A stretch of 64,000 nucleotides of DNA from DATCJU01 sp036562635 (GTDB taxonomy: Bacteria > Actinomycetota > Actinomycetes > Mycobacteriales > Pseudonocardiaceae): contig DATCJU010000099.1 of NCBI GenBank assembly GCA_036562635.1, forward strand, positions 1 through 64,000, written 5' to 3'. The notes under the pieces were generated by a model. That model saw only the letters and a program-made list of their open reading frames with translations. It ran no database searches and was not told the origin of the DNA. Position numbers and translations under genes: made by a program. Shown here one piece after another: positions 1-9,120 of this stretch (positions are counted from its first letter, which is position 1; each line of letters starts with the position of its first letter).

Positions 1-673
1 GGGTGTGCCCGTGCACCAGCCACCGGCCGCCGAAGGCGGCGAGCATCTCCCGGACGGCCCGTGGACCGGCCTCGGGATCGCGGAAGGCACGACGCCCCAG
101 CAGTATCCGCAGACAGTCGCCCCATGCCACGGGGTCCCGCCCGGCCAGCACCCCGGTGACCGCGGCATTGACCGAGTCCAGGTCCTGCCCCAGTTCGCGG
201 TAGGCCGTGGTGTCCGAGTGCACCAGCAGGTGATCGGCGACCAGGGCCATCACCGGAAGCCCGGACAACCAGGCGACGTGGTCGTCGTTGAGCCGGACCA
301 GGTCCCGGCGCCGACCGCCGTTGAAGCGCCACAGGTCGTAGTAGGTGTACAGACTCGACGCGGGCCCGGCGTCGGGAAAGTGGAGTGCGGCGAGCAACAT
401 CAGCTCGTGGTTGCCCAACAGGGCCCCCACGTACCCGCCGGATCGCGGCGCCTGGCGGCCGAGCCGACGCACCAGGTTGAGCACCCCGACCCCGTCGGGG
501 CCGCGGTCCACGTAGTCCCCGAGGAACCACAGCCGGGCGTCACCACCCGCCCAGGTGACCCGGTCCGTGCTGAGCAGACCTGCGTCACGCAGCGCCTCGA
601 CAAGTTCGTCGAGGTGGCCATGCACGTCACTGACCACGAAGAACGGCCGGGGAGACGAGCGGGTCTCGCTCAC
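1..673 (-). CDS. Metallophosphoesterase, calcineurin-like (C-terminus cut by window edge)
   Basis: The minus-strand frame is open from a GTG at 673 to the window edge, about 224 codons, so the C-terminus is missing. The translation carries the metallophosphoesterase metal-binding series in order: SDVHGH near residue 15, GDYVDRG near residue 52, GNHE near residue 85, a conserved H in LLVHSD and the terminal VHGH. These residues normally bind two metal ions in PPP/calcineurin-like phosphatases, so a phosphoesterase acting on a phosphoprotein or small phosphodiester is expected. The substrate cannot be read from the sequence. The start is supported by TACGCT exactly six bases upstream (680-685), implying a leaderless transcript. 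No Shine-Dalgarno sequence is visible. Confidence 0.85.
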   Translation of the reverse strand, partial: MSETRSSPRPFFVVSDVHGHLDELVEALRDAGLLSTDRVTWAGGDARLWFLGDYVDRGPDGVGVLNLVRRLGRQAPRSGGYVGALLGNHELMLLAALHFPDAGPASSLYTYYDLWRFNGGRRRDLVRLNDDHVAWLSGLPVMALVADHLLVHSDTTAYRELGQDLDSVNAAVTGVLAGRDPVAWGDCLRILLGRRAFRDPEAGPRAVREMLAAFGGRWLVHGHT

Positions 674-775
674 AGTGGCAGCGTATCGGGCGAGTCGGGC
701 GGGAGTAAGGCTGTTACCGGGTGATCACCGGGGAGAGCCATCGACCCGGTTCTCGAAACCTCACCCGGAGACGAC

Positions 776-823
776 GGAGGGTCTGCCGGCGCTCCGTGGG
801 ACGGATGCGCCGACAGACCCTCC
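776..823 (-). terminator. Hairpin terminator after the M23 peptidase gene
   Basis: Arms 776-792 and 807-823 are complementary over 17 bases with one mismatch around a 14-base loop. It lies 50 bases beyond the stop of the minus-strand LysM/M23 gene. There is no clear T run, as is usual in high-GC actinobacteria. Confidence 0.6.
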
Positions 824-872
824 GGTCACGGGACGCGGTGGGGGGAGGAGGCGTCCCGAGGACCTGTACCGG

Positions 873-1826
873 TCAGCCGACCGTGATGCCGCGAGCGGCC
901 AGCCAGGGCAGCGGGTTGATCTTCTTGCCGCCCACGATCACCTCGAAGTGCAGGTGCGGGCCGGTCGACTGCCCACGGTTGCCCATCGTGGCGATCTGCT
1001 GGCCGGCCTTGACCTTCTGGCCGACCTTGACGTTGATGGTGTTGACGTGGCCGTAGACGGTGATGGTGCCGTCGTTGTGCTGGACCCGGACCCACAGGCC
1101 GAAGCCGCTGGCCGGGCCGGCGTTGATCACGGTGCCGTCGGCCACGGACAGGATCGGGGTGCCGATCTTGTTGGCGATGTCGATCCCGTAGTGGGTGGTG
1201 CCCCAGCGGGCGCCGTAGCCAGAGGTGAAGCGACCGACGGTGGGCCGGACGAAGCCGGTGCTGGACTTCTCGGCCTGCTTCGGGGCCGGGGCCTGCTGTG
1301 CGGTCTTCTTGGCCGGGGCCTTCTTGGCGGCGGTGCTCGGCGCCGCGGTCTTGGCCTGGCCGGCGTCACGTGCCTCGCCGACCACCAGCTTCTGGCCCGG
1401 GTAGATCAGGTTGGGGTTCTTGATGATGTCGGAGTTGCGCTCGTAGAGAGCCTTCCAGCCGCCCTCGACACCCAGCTTCGCCGCGATGCGGGTCAGGGTG
1501 TCACCACGCTTGACGGTGTAGCTGGTGGCCCCGGAACGCTTCGGGGAAGCGGCCTTCTGGGGAGCAGCCGCCTGGCTCACCACCTTCTGGCTCTTCTGGA
1601 CGTCCACGGTGGCGGGACGCACCTCGTCGGCGGCTGCCGTACCGGTGATGCCGAGGCTGGTGAAGGACATCGCGCCGGCCGCGACGGCGGCGGCCACCAC
1701 ACGGCCGCGGACCGCGGAAGCAGCGGGGCCACGGTGTCGCGGCGTGTGCTGGGCAGCGTAGCGCTCGAGCGCGATCTGGAGGGCGGGGGACGGATGGTTG
1801 CCTCGCAGAGAACGGTGCTTGGCCAC
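873..1826 (-). CDS. LysM domain / M23 family peptidoglycan endopeptidase
   Basis: This is an exported cell-wall hydrolase of 317 residues. A basic N-terminus and a hydrophobic stretch (about 43-66, ending AAAD) form a signal sequence or anchor. A LysM peptidoglycan-binding domain (YTVKRGDTLTRIAAKL, about 103-149) follows, then an Ala/Lys/Pro-rich linker and a C-terminal M23 (LytM) zinc endopeptidase domain. The catalytic pattern is intact: HYGID at about 213-217 and PHLHFE at about 290-295. M23 enzymes cut peptide cross-links during growth or division. A longer reading frame runs to 1898, but I chose the GTG at 1826 (reads as AKHRSLRG) because GGAGAG lies nine bases upstream. The upstream region is long and may be regulated by an MtrA-type response regulator (see the GTAAC repeats). 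Confidence 0.9.
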   Translation of the reverse strand: MAKHRSLRGNHPSPALQIALERYAAQHTPRHRGPAASAVRGRVVAAAVAAGAMSFTSLGITGTAAADEVRPATVDVQKSQKVVSQAAAPQKAASPKRSGATSYTVKRGDTLTRIAAKLGVEGGWKALYERNSDIIKNPNLIYPGQKLVVGEARDAGQAKTAAPSTAAKKAPAKKTAQQAPAPKQAEKSSTGFVRPTVGRFTSGYGARWGTTHYGIDIANKIGTPILSVADGTVINAGPASGFGLWVRVQHNDGTITVYGHVNTINVKVGQKVKAGQQIATMGNRGQSTGPHLHFEVIVGGKKINPLPWLAARGITVG

Positions 1827-2342
1827 GGCCTTTCTCTCCATGTCGGGGTCGGAGCGTCCGGTCGGGATGCCGGCGGGGGAACCGGTGGAGCGAAACAAGG
1901 TCCACTCCGTATCCCGTTGTTGACCGAATCGTGATTTTCGCTCAAGGACGCTAACGGTGTGTCACGATGCCAGGCAAGCCCGAGTGATTTAGCTCGCTCT
2001 TTCGGGGGGAGCTGAAGCGGTTTTAGACACGAAGAGTAACTAGGCGAAGGCAATTCGGGTAACAAAATGATGAATGAAGTTCACTTCGCATCCCGATACG
2101 GGGTCCCGGAGCACCATCGGTCGGCCATGTCAAGCCCACACGCGTCCCCGAAGGGCACCGCACGGGGCTGCCGCCCGGAGTCGGGTCCGGGTCACGCGAG
2201 ACGTTCGGCTCCGTCCCCTGCCGTCGCGGCACGGACCACGAGCCGGCCTCGACGCCACCCGCACGAGACGGCACCCACACCGGGGCGCGCCGCAGGACCG
2301 TGCGACCGTCGCCGCACGTGAACGGATCGTCCGCACAAGAAT
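1827..2342. other. Intergenic region between M23 peptidase and glyA terminator
   Basis: About 515 bases with no convincing gene. Open frames here lack ribosome-binding sites and family-like sequence. The part next to the M23 gene is clearly less GC-rich (around 1900-2090) and holds two GTAAC repeats. I looked for the c-di-AMP (ydaO) riboswitch that precedes some actinobacterial wall hydrolase genes and could not match its conserved blocks. Confidence 0.5.
2036..2063 (-). promoter_or_regulatory. Paired GTAAC repeats upstream of the M23 gene (possible MtrA-type site)
   Basis: GTAAC occurs at 2036-2040 and again at 2059-2063, 23 bases apart start to start, about two helical turns. On the gene strand this reads GTTACC then GTTACT. 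Direct repeats of GTAAC/GTTAC type are known for MtrA, which controls wall hydrolase genes in actinobacteria, usually with a shorter spacing. The function is therefore inference. Confidence 0.3.
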
Positions 2343-2374
2343 CCGGGGTCACGGCAGCAGTGCCGTGACCCCGG
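2343..2374 (-). terminator. Hairpin terminator of the gcvT-gcvH-glyA operon
   Basis: A perfect 14-base inverted repeat (2343-2356 and 2361-2374) with a 4-base loop lies 20 bases beyond the glyA stop codon. Confidence 0.75.
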
Positions 2375-2394
2375 ACCGGCTGGGAAAACGCGCC

Positions 2395-3660
<1,266 letters not shown>

Positions 3661-3700
3661 CGGGGCAGCTCCGTCCGTCCTCGTCATCGCTCGTCGGCGC

Positions 3701-4081
3701 TCACTCGTCGGCACCGATGAGGGAACGGTAACCCGCGGCGTCCAACAACTCCGGTTCCGCCTCGACCCGGACCCTGAACAACCATCCAGCGCCGTACGGG
3801 TCGTTGTTGACCAGCCCTGGATCCTCCTCCAGCGCGGTGTTGACCTCGACCACCTCTCCGGTGACCGGGGCGTACAGATCGCTGACCGACTTGGTGGACT
3901 CGATCTCGCCGCAGGTCTGGCCGGCCTCGACCCGGCTGCCCACCTCCGGCAGCTGCACGAACACCACGTCGCCCAGGGCGTCGGCCGCGTGGGCGGTCAC
4001 CCCGACGACACCGATCCCGTCGGTTCCCTTCCGGTACCACTCGTGCTCGCTGGAGTAGCGCAGGTTCTCCGGAACGCTCAT
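3701..4081 (-). CDS. gcvH: Glycine cleavage system H protein
   Basis: This lipoyl carrier of the glycine cleavage complex is 126 residues, the normal size. It shuttles the aminomethyl intermediate from P protein to T protein and then presents dihydrolipoyl groups to L protein. SSEHEWY near the start and the lipoylation block ESTKSVSDLYAP (Lys is the modified residue) identify it. The ATG at 4081 has GGGAG seven bases upstream, so it is preferred over an ATG at 4111. It lies downstream of gcvT and ends 40 bases before glyA. No gcvP is present in the window. Confidence 0.95.
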   Translation of the reverse strand: MSVPENLRYSSEHEWYRKGTDGIGVVGVTAHAADALGDVVFVQLPEVGSRVEAGQTCGEIESTKSVSDLYAPVTGEVVEVNTALEEDPGLVNNDPYGAGWLFRVRVEAEPELLDAAGYRSLIGADE

Positions 4082-4196
4082 CTCGGTGCTCCCTACTGCA
4101 TGACCGGACATCCGGGCACATGGCCGAAGGCGAATATCCACACAACCACGACCGGAGTCCGGTCACACGGTCGCGGTGTACGGGAGACGGCAGGGT

Positions 4197-5309
4197 TCAG
4201 CGCTGCCGCCGGTAGAACGGCAGGGCGACCACCTCGACCGGTTCCTGCCTGCCTCGCACCTCGACGGCCAACCGGCTGCCCGGTTCGGCCGCACCGGCCG
4301 CCACGTAGGCCATCGCGATCGGCCGCTGCAGCGTGGGTGACGGGGCACCGCTGGTCACCACGCCGACCTTCTCCCCGCTGACCGGATCCACCACCAGGTA
4401 TCCGGAGCGCGGCACCCGCCGTCCCTCGGCGACCAGACCCACCAGGTGCTCGGTGGGTGCGGAGTCGCGGCGCGCCAGCAGTGCCTCCCGACCCACGAAC
4501 TCACCCTTGTCGAACTTCACCACCCGGCCCAGCCCGGCCTCGAACGGGGTGCGCTCCGCGGTGAGCTCGTTGCCGTACAACGGCATCCCCGCCTCCAGGC
4601 GGAGGGTGTCCCGGCAGGCCAGCCCGGCCGGCCGCAGCCCGTGCGGCTCACCGGCCTGCCGCAGGACCTCCCACAGGTCGACTGCCCGGTCCGGGGCGCA
4701 GAACAACTCGAAGCCGTCCTCGCCGGTGTAACCGGTACGCGCCAGCAGCACGGGGCAACCGGCGACCTCGGTGGCGGTGGCGGCGTAGTAGCGCAGGGAG
4801 GTCAGATCGGCGGGGGTGAGCGGGGTCAGCAGGTCGACCGCCCGGGGCCCCTGCACCGCGACCAGGGCGTACTCGGCGGTGCGGTCGGCGACCTCGGCAC
4901 GGTGACCCGCACACCGCTCGGTAAGCTCGGCCGCGACCAGTGCGGTGTTCACCGCATTGGCCACCACCAGGAACTCGGTGTCACCGGTGCGATAGACGAT
5001 CAGGTCGTCGAGCACCCCGCCGTCGGGGGCGCAGATCATGGTGTAACGGGCTCGGCCGACCGCGAGCCCACCGATGTTGCCGACCAGGGCGTAGTCCAGG
5101 GCGGCTCCCGCCTCCGGGCCGCTGACCAGGATCTCGCCCATGTGCGACAGGTCGAACAGACCGACGGCCTGGCGCACCGCGTGGTGTTCGGCCGTCTCGC
5201 TGCCGTACCGCAGCGGCATCTCCCAGCCGGCGAACGGCGTCATGACCGCGCCCAGGGTGTCGTGCACCGCTCGCAGCGGTGTCGGGCGCACGGGGCTGTC
5301 GTCTCGCAT
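4197..5309 (-). CDS. gcvT: Aminomethyltransferase (glycine cleavage T protein)
   Basis: GcvT releases ammonia from the aminomethyl group carried on GcvH and passes the C1 unit to tetrahydrofolate. The 370-residue protein shows the T-protein/YgfZ folate-binding fold: FAGWEMPLRYG near residue 26, FDLSHMGEI, ARTGYTGEDGFE near the middle, and the C-terminal barrel with GVVTSGAPSPTL. The start ATG at 5309 has GGGAG six bases upstream. It is the first gene of the gcvT-gcvH-glyA operon, and its roughly 250-base leader contains the tandem glycine riboswitch, so expression should rise with glycine. Confidence 0.95.
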   Translation of the reverse strand: MRDDSPVRPTPLRAVHDTLGAVMTPFAGWEMPLRYGSETAEHHAVRQAVGLFDLSHMGEILVSGPEAGAALDYALVGNIGGLAVGRARYTMICAPDGGVLDDLIVYRTGDTEFLVVANAVNTALVAAELTERCAGHRAEVADRTAEYALVAVQGPRAVDLLTPLTPADLTSLRYYAATATEVAGCPVLLARTGYTGEDGFELFCAPDRAVDLWEVLRQAGEPHGLRPAGLACRDTLRLEAGMPLYGNELTAERTPFEAGLGRVVKFDKGEFVGREALLARRDSAPTEHLVGLVAEGRRVPRSGYLVVDPVSGEKVGVVTSGAPSPTLQRPIAMAYVAAGAAEPGSRLAVEVRGRQEPVEVVALPFYRRQR

Positions 5310-5360
5310 GGAGGCTCCCTGGTTCTCGGGCGTGCCGGAGCGACCCGCACGCCGGGTGGG

Positions 5361-5557
5361 CCTCCCTGCTCTGTCGTCGACCTGAGAGCTTCACCGCGGT
5401 GACCGCGGTTTGCACCGTGGGTGAGGTACCGGGACCGGCACCTGCTTTCCAGAGTTCGCCTCGTCCGGACGGTCGTGGTGGCCTGAGAGTTTCCAGGGAG
5501 TCGTTGCTCCTTCGGCGTCCCGGCGGTGTCGTGCACCCCGGGAACTCTCCCGCACGG
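5361..5557 (-). ncRNA. Tandem glycine riboswitch (gcvT RNA)
   Basis: Two glycine-aptamer-like units lie in the leader of gcvT on the minus strand. Aptamer 1 (about 5452-5557) has GGGAGAG, GCCGAAGGAGCAAC and AACTCTCAGGC in the conserved order, closing with GGCGAACTCTGG. Aptamer 2 (about 5361-5448) has GCTCTCAGGT and GACAGAGCAGGGAGG, but its central block reads CACGGTGCAAACC instead of the usual CCGAAGGGGCAA. Between aptamer 2 and the start codon, GGCGTGC and GCACGCC can pair just upstream of the Shine-Dalgarno sequence, a plausible expression platform. Glycine binding normally turns these operons on. The element type is secure; the exact edges are approximate. Confidence 0.9.
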
Positions 5558-5616
5558 ACTCGAGCGGCGCGATGTTCGGTTGTCCAGCACGAGCGCAACG
5601 GGCTCGTGCCGGGCAC

Positions 5617-5622
5617 AGCATA
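5617..5622 (-). promoter_or_regulatory. Candidate -10 box for the gcv operon
   Basis: TATGCT on the minus strand fits TAnnnT and lies about 60 bases before the first riboswitch aptamer, a sensible place for the transcript to begin. No good -35 hexamer is visible. A small inverted repeat (GCACGAGC/GCTCGTGC, 5587-5609) follows it. Confidence 0.3.
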
Positions 5623-5728
5623 GGGGGCGCCACACGACACGCGCACGGGGCCTGTCGCCGGGACGGGACCGACCGTTCTCCGTAATCGGGGCTCACCCGA
5701 TCGGCGCCTCGACCGGGTGAGTCAAGTA

Positions 5729-5757
5729 TTGACCTGGGTCACATTCCGATCTAGCGT
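5729..5757 (+). promoter_or_regulatory. Housekeeping-type promoter of the acyl-CoA synthetase gene
   Basis: TTGACC at 5729-5734 and TAGCGT at 5752-5757 are separated by 17 bases, close to the primary sigma-factor consensus. It would start transcription about 35-40 bases before the ATG at 5802. Confidence 0.6.
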
Positions 5758-5801
5758 CCGACCATCCTTCGTGAGCGGCGACCAATCCCGTGGGAGTGAT
5801 G

Positions 5802-7457
5802 ATGGCCGGGTCACCACAGCCTTCCTACGCCTCCGGCACCTCGGACAAGCCGCTGCTGGGAGAGACCATCGGTGCCAATCTGGAACGGACCGTCTCGGAA
5901 CACGGGAACCGTGAGGCGCTGATCGACCGCCCCAGCGGGCGTCGCTGGACGTACCACGAGTTCAACCAGGACGTCGACCGGCTCGCCCGGGCCCTCCTGG
6001 CCGCCGGCATCGCCAAGGGCGACCGGGTGGGCATCTGGGCCCCCAACTGCGCCGAGTGGGTGTTGACCCAGTACGCCACGGCCAAGATCGGCGCCATCCT
6101 GGTCAACATCAACCCGGCCTACCGGGTGCACGAGCTGTCCTACGCGCTCAACCAGTCCGGCGTCCGCCTGCTGGTGTCCATGCCCCGCTTCAAGACCTCC
6201 GACTACGCGGCGATGATCGAGCAGGTCCGCCCGGAGTGCGCCCATCTGGAGCGGGTGGTGCTGATCGGCACCGACTCGTGGGACGAACTGCTCGCCGGTG
6301 CCGACGGGGTGGAGGAGGCGGCGCTGCGGGAACGGATGGCGCAGCTCAGCCCGGACGACCCGATCAACATCCAGTACACCTCGGGCACCACCGGCTTCCC
6401 CAAGGGCGCCACCCTGTCCCACCACAACATCCTCAACAACGGCTTCTTCGTCGCCGAGCTGCAGGGATGGACCCACCTGGACCGGGTGTGCCTCCCGGTC
6501 CCCTTCTATCACTGCTTCGGCATGGTCATGGGCAACCTCGGCGCCACCACGCACGGGGCGTGCATCGTCATCCCCGCGCTGAGCTTCGAACCCAAGGCCA
6601 CGCTGCAGGCGGTGCAGGACGAGCGCTGCACCGCGCTCTACGGCGTGCCGACCATGTTCATCGCCGAGCTCAACGACCCGGACTTCGCCTCCTACGACCT
6701 GTCCAGCCTGCGCACCGGGGTGATGGCCGGCTCGCCGTGCCCGGTGGAGGTGATGAAGCAGGTCATCGAGCGGATGGGTATGCAGGAGGTGACCATCTGC
6801 TACGGGATGACCGAGACGTCGCCGGTGTCCACCCAGACCCGGAGGGAGGACGACATCGAGCGCCGTACCTCCACCGTGGGCCGGGTGCACCCACACCTCG
6901 AGGTCAAGATCATCGACCCGGAGACCGGGCTGACGGTGCCGCGTGGCACCCCCGGTGAGCTGTGCACCCGCGGTTACTCGGTGATGCTCGGCTACTGGAA
7001 CCAGCCGGACAAGACCGCCGAGGTCATCGACAGCGCCCGCTGGATGCACACCGGCGACCTGGCGGTCATGGACGAGTCCGGCTACGTCAACATCGTCGGC
7101 CGGATCAAGGACATGGTGATCCGGGGTGGGGAGAACATCTATCCGCGGGAGATCGAGGAGTTCCTCTACACCCACCCCGACATCCTGGACGCCCAGGTGA
7201 TCGGCGTGCCCGACGCCAAGTACGGCGAGGAGCTGATGGCCTGGATCCGGATGCGTCCCGGCGCCGAGCCACTCACCGCGGAGAAGCTGCGCGAGTTCTG
7301 CACCGGCAAGCTCGCCCACTACAAGATCCCGCGGTACGTGCACGTGGTCGACGAGTTCCCCATGACCGTCACCGGCAAGATCCGCAAGGTGGAGATGCGC
7401 AAGCAGGCCGTCGACATCCTCGGCCTGCACGACGTGGCCGCCACCCGGCACGCCTGA
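5802..7457 (+). CDS. Fatty acyl-CoA synthetase, AMP-binding (FadD-type)
   Basis: The enzyme activates a carboxylic acid with ATP to an acyl adenylate and then forms the CoA thioester. The 551-residue protein has the ANL superfamily blocks: P-loop YTSGTTGFPKGAT (about 195-207), YGMTETSP, the TGDLAVMDE and IVGRIKDMVIRGGENIYPREIE hinge blocks, and the catalytic lysine in TGKIRK near the C-terminus. Sequence style is that of medium/long-chain FadD enzymes (FadD35-like), but chain length or an aromatic substrate cannot be decided. The start ATG at 5802 has GGGAG five bases upstream; an upstream GTG at 5790 lacks such support. A 17-base-spaced promoter precedes it and a hairpin terminator follows, so it is probably monocistronic. 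Confidence 0.9.
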   Translation: MAGSPQPSYASGTSDKPLLGETIGANLERTVSEHGNREALIDRPSGRRWTYHEFNQDVDRLARALLAAGIAKGDRVGIWAPNCAEWVLTQYATAKIGAILVNINPAYRVHELSYALNQSGVRLLVSMPRFKTSDYAAMIEQVRPECAHLERVVLIGTDSWDELLAGADGVEEAALRERMAQLSPDDPINIQYTSGTTGFPKGATLSHHNILNNGFFVAELQGWTHLDRVCLPVPFYHCFGMVMGNLGATTHGACIVIPALSFEPKATLQAVQDERCTALYGVPTMFIAELNDPDFASYDLSSLRTGVMAGSPCPVEVMKQVIERMGMQEVTICYGMTETSPVSTQTRREDDIERRTSTVGRVHPHLEVKIIDPETGLTVPRGTPGELCTRGYSVMLGYWNQPDKTAEVIDSARWMHTGDLAVMDESGYVNIVGRIKDMVIRGGENIYPREIEEFLYTHPDILDAQVIGVPDAKYGEELMAWIRMRPGAEPLTAEKLREFCTGKLAHYKIPRYVHVVDEFPMTVTGKIRKVEMRKQAVDILGLHDVAATRHA

Positions 7458-7512
7458 CCCCGGCGCACCGAGCCCGGTCCGCCGAACCGACTGCTCCTCC
7501 TCACCGTTCGTC

Positions 7513-7558
7513 GCACCGGTCCCGCCAGGAAAAGCGCACGTCTGGCGGGCACCGGTGC
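7513..7558 (+). terminator. Hairpin terminator after the acyl-CoA synthetase
   Basis: Arms 7513-7528 and 7542-7558 pair over about 16 bases with one bulged base and a 13-base loop, 56 bases after the stop codon. Confidence 0.6.
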
Positions 7559-7586
7559 GGCGTCGGGCGGGCCACAGTAAGGAGCC

Positions 7587-7790
7587 GTGGAGCAGAGGAG
7601 AGCGGTCTGGCGTCTGGGGGTGTTCCGGCCGCTCCTGCACGCCGTTCTTCCCGACGCGCGCCGGTTGGAGTACTCCCGTGGACAGGTGTTGTTCGCCGTG
7701 TGTGGGTCCCCCGTCGATCCCGCCCCGCGACCGGTGACCGAGTACACGGTGCCGTACTGCCCGGAGTGTTGGCACATGCAGTCCGGGTGA
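7587..7790 (+). CDS. Small cysteine-motif (zinc-ribbon-like) protein
   Basis: A short frame of 67 residues. Its C-terminal half reads like the small zinc-finger proteins common in Pseudonocardiales: a single Cys in VLFAVCGSP and a CPECWH pair near the end, four potential zinc ligands. An AAGGAG at 7579-7584 lies only two bases before the GTG at 7587, so the true start may be slightly downstream, for example the GTG reading VFRPLL. Function is unknown. It converges with the P450 gene, stops separated by seven bases. I regard it as probably real because the cysteine pattern is unlikely in a shadow frame, but no homologue search was possible. Confidence 0.5.
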   Translation: MEQRRAVWRLGVFRPLLHAVLPDARRLEYSRGQVLFAVCGSPVDPAPRPVTEYTVPYCPECWHMQSG

Positions 7791-7797
7791 ACCCGGT

Positions 7798-9120
7798 TCA
7801 ACGCCGCCACCGGATCGGCAGGTGCTTGATCCCGTTCTGGAAGTTCGAGCGCAACCGCACCGGTTCCCCGGCCGGCTCGACCTCGCCCAGCAGGTCCAGC
7901 ACGGCGTCGAACATCGCACGCATCTGCACCCGGGCCAGGTGCGCGCCCAGACAGAAGTGCGGACCGTGTCCGAAGCTCAGGTGGTCGTTGGGGTGACGCC
8001 GGATGCAGAACCGGTCCGGCTCGTCGAAGACCGCCTCGTCCCTGTTGGCCGAGGAGAACCACACCACCACCTTCTGCCCCGCGCGGATGGGCACGCCGGC
8101 CAGTTCGGTGTCCTCGGTGGCGGTGCGCCGGAAGTGCATCACCGGCGTCCACCACCGCAGCATCTCCTCCACCGCACGGGGCAGCAGCGAGCGGTCCTGA
8201 CGTAACCGCCGGTACTCCTCGGGGTGGCTCAGCAGGGCGAGCATCCCTCCGGGCAGGCCGTTGCGCAGGGTCTCGTTGCCGGCCACCGAGAACAGCCAGA
8301 AGAGGTTCTCGAACTCCTCGACGCTCACCCGGCCGCCCTCGGTGTCCACCTGCTGCATGAGCACGCTCATCACGTCCTCACCGGGGTGGCGGCGCTTGTA
8401 CTCGCCGAGCTCGTGGGCGTAGGCGTACAGGTCCGGCATGCCGGCCCGGGTCCGGGGGTCGGGCATCCGACCGTCCGGCCCCGGGCGCGGACGCAGGGCG
8501 ACGGCTCGTTGCGCCATCGGCGTGGCCCCGGCGGCGTCGAACTCGGCGCTCACCGCGTACTCCGCGTCCTGGTAGCCGATGACCCGGTTGCTCCAGTCGA
8601 ACATCAGCCACCGGTCGGACTCGGGGATGCCGAACACGTCCGCCAGGGTGAGCAGGGGCAGATCCGCGGCCACCTCCTTGGCGAAGTCGCACTCCCCCCG
8701 GTCCACCACCGCCTCCACCAGGCGTCGGGCCCGCTGCCGGATGCGTTCCTCCAGCCGGGCCACCGCACGTGGGGTGAACGCCCGGGTGAGCAGGCCACGC
8801 AGTCGGCTGTGTTCCGGCGGATCCATGTTGAGCATCATCCGACGCACGTAGGCCAGGTCCCGGGGAGTGGCCGGATCCCGGATCTGGGTCGCCCCCAGGT
8901 GCGAGGAGAACACCCGCGCGTTGCGCAGCACGTGGCGCACGTCGGCATGCCGCAGCACCGCCCAGAACCCCGGGCCCGCCGGCCAGTGCTCGTCCGCGGG
9001 TTCCTCCACCCACACCACGGGACAGGTGCGGCGTAGCTCCGCCAGGACGTCGTAGGGGACCCCACGCACGTAGGTGTCGGGGTCGACGATCACCTCGGTC
9101 GGCGCCGCCACGGCCTTCAC
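7798..9120 (-). CDS. Cytochrome P450
   Basis: This is a 440-residue soluble bacterial P450 that would insert one oxygen atom into an organic substrate using electrons from a ferredoxin partner. The I-helix reads AGNETLRN, the K-helix EEMLRW supplies the ExxR pair, and the haem-binding loop is FGHGPHFCLGAH with the proximal Cys. The AGNET I-helix and general style resemble the CYP124/CYP125/CYP142 group of actinobacterial sterol or branched-lipid hydroxylases, which is only a similarity judgement. No ferredoxin or reductase gene is nearby. Its start overlaps the stop of the upstream alpha/beta hydrolase by four bases, so the two are translationally coupled and probably act on related compounds. 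Confidence 0.92.
   Translation of the reverse strand: MKAVAAPTEVIVDPDTYVRGVPYDVLAELRRTCPVVWVEEPADEHWPAGPGFWAVLRHADVRHVLRNARVFSSHLGATQIRDPATPRDLAYVRRMMLNMDPPEHSRLRGLLTRAFTPRAVARLEERIRQRARRLVEAVVDRGECDFAKEVAADLPLLTLADVFGIPESDRWLMFDWSNRVIGYQDAEYAVSAEFDAAGATPMAQRAVALRPRPGPDGRMPDPRTRAGMPDLYAYAHELGEYKRRHPGEDVMSVLMQQVDTEGGRVSVEEFENLFWLFSVAGNETLRNGLPGGMLALLSHPEEYRRLRQDRSLLPRAVEEMLRWWTPVMHFRRTATEDTELAGVPIRAGQKVVVWFSSANRDEAVFDEPDRFCIRRHPNDHLSFGHGPHFCLGAHLARVQMRAMFDAVLDLLGEVEPAGEPVRLRSNFQNGIKHLPIRWRR

Noticed and set aside
1899..2100. c-di-AMP (ydaO) riboswitch upstream of the LysM/M23 gene
   Set aside because: The conserved blocks could not be aligned by eye on either strand.
5587..5609. Hairpin GCACGAGC/GCTCGTGC as a terminator
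   Set aside because: It lies between the candidate gcv promoter and the riboswitch, where a terminator would make no sense; more likely a leader hairpin or chance.
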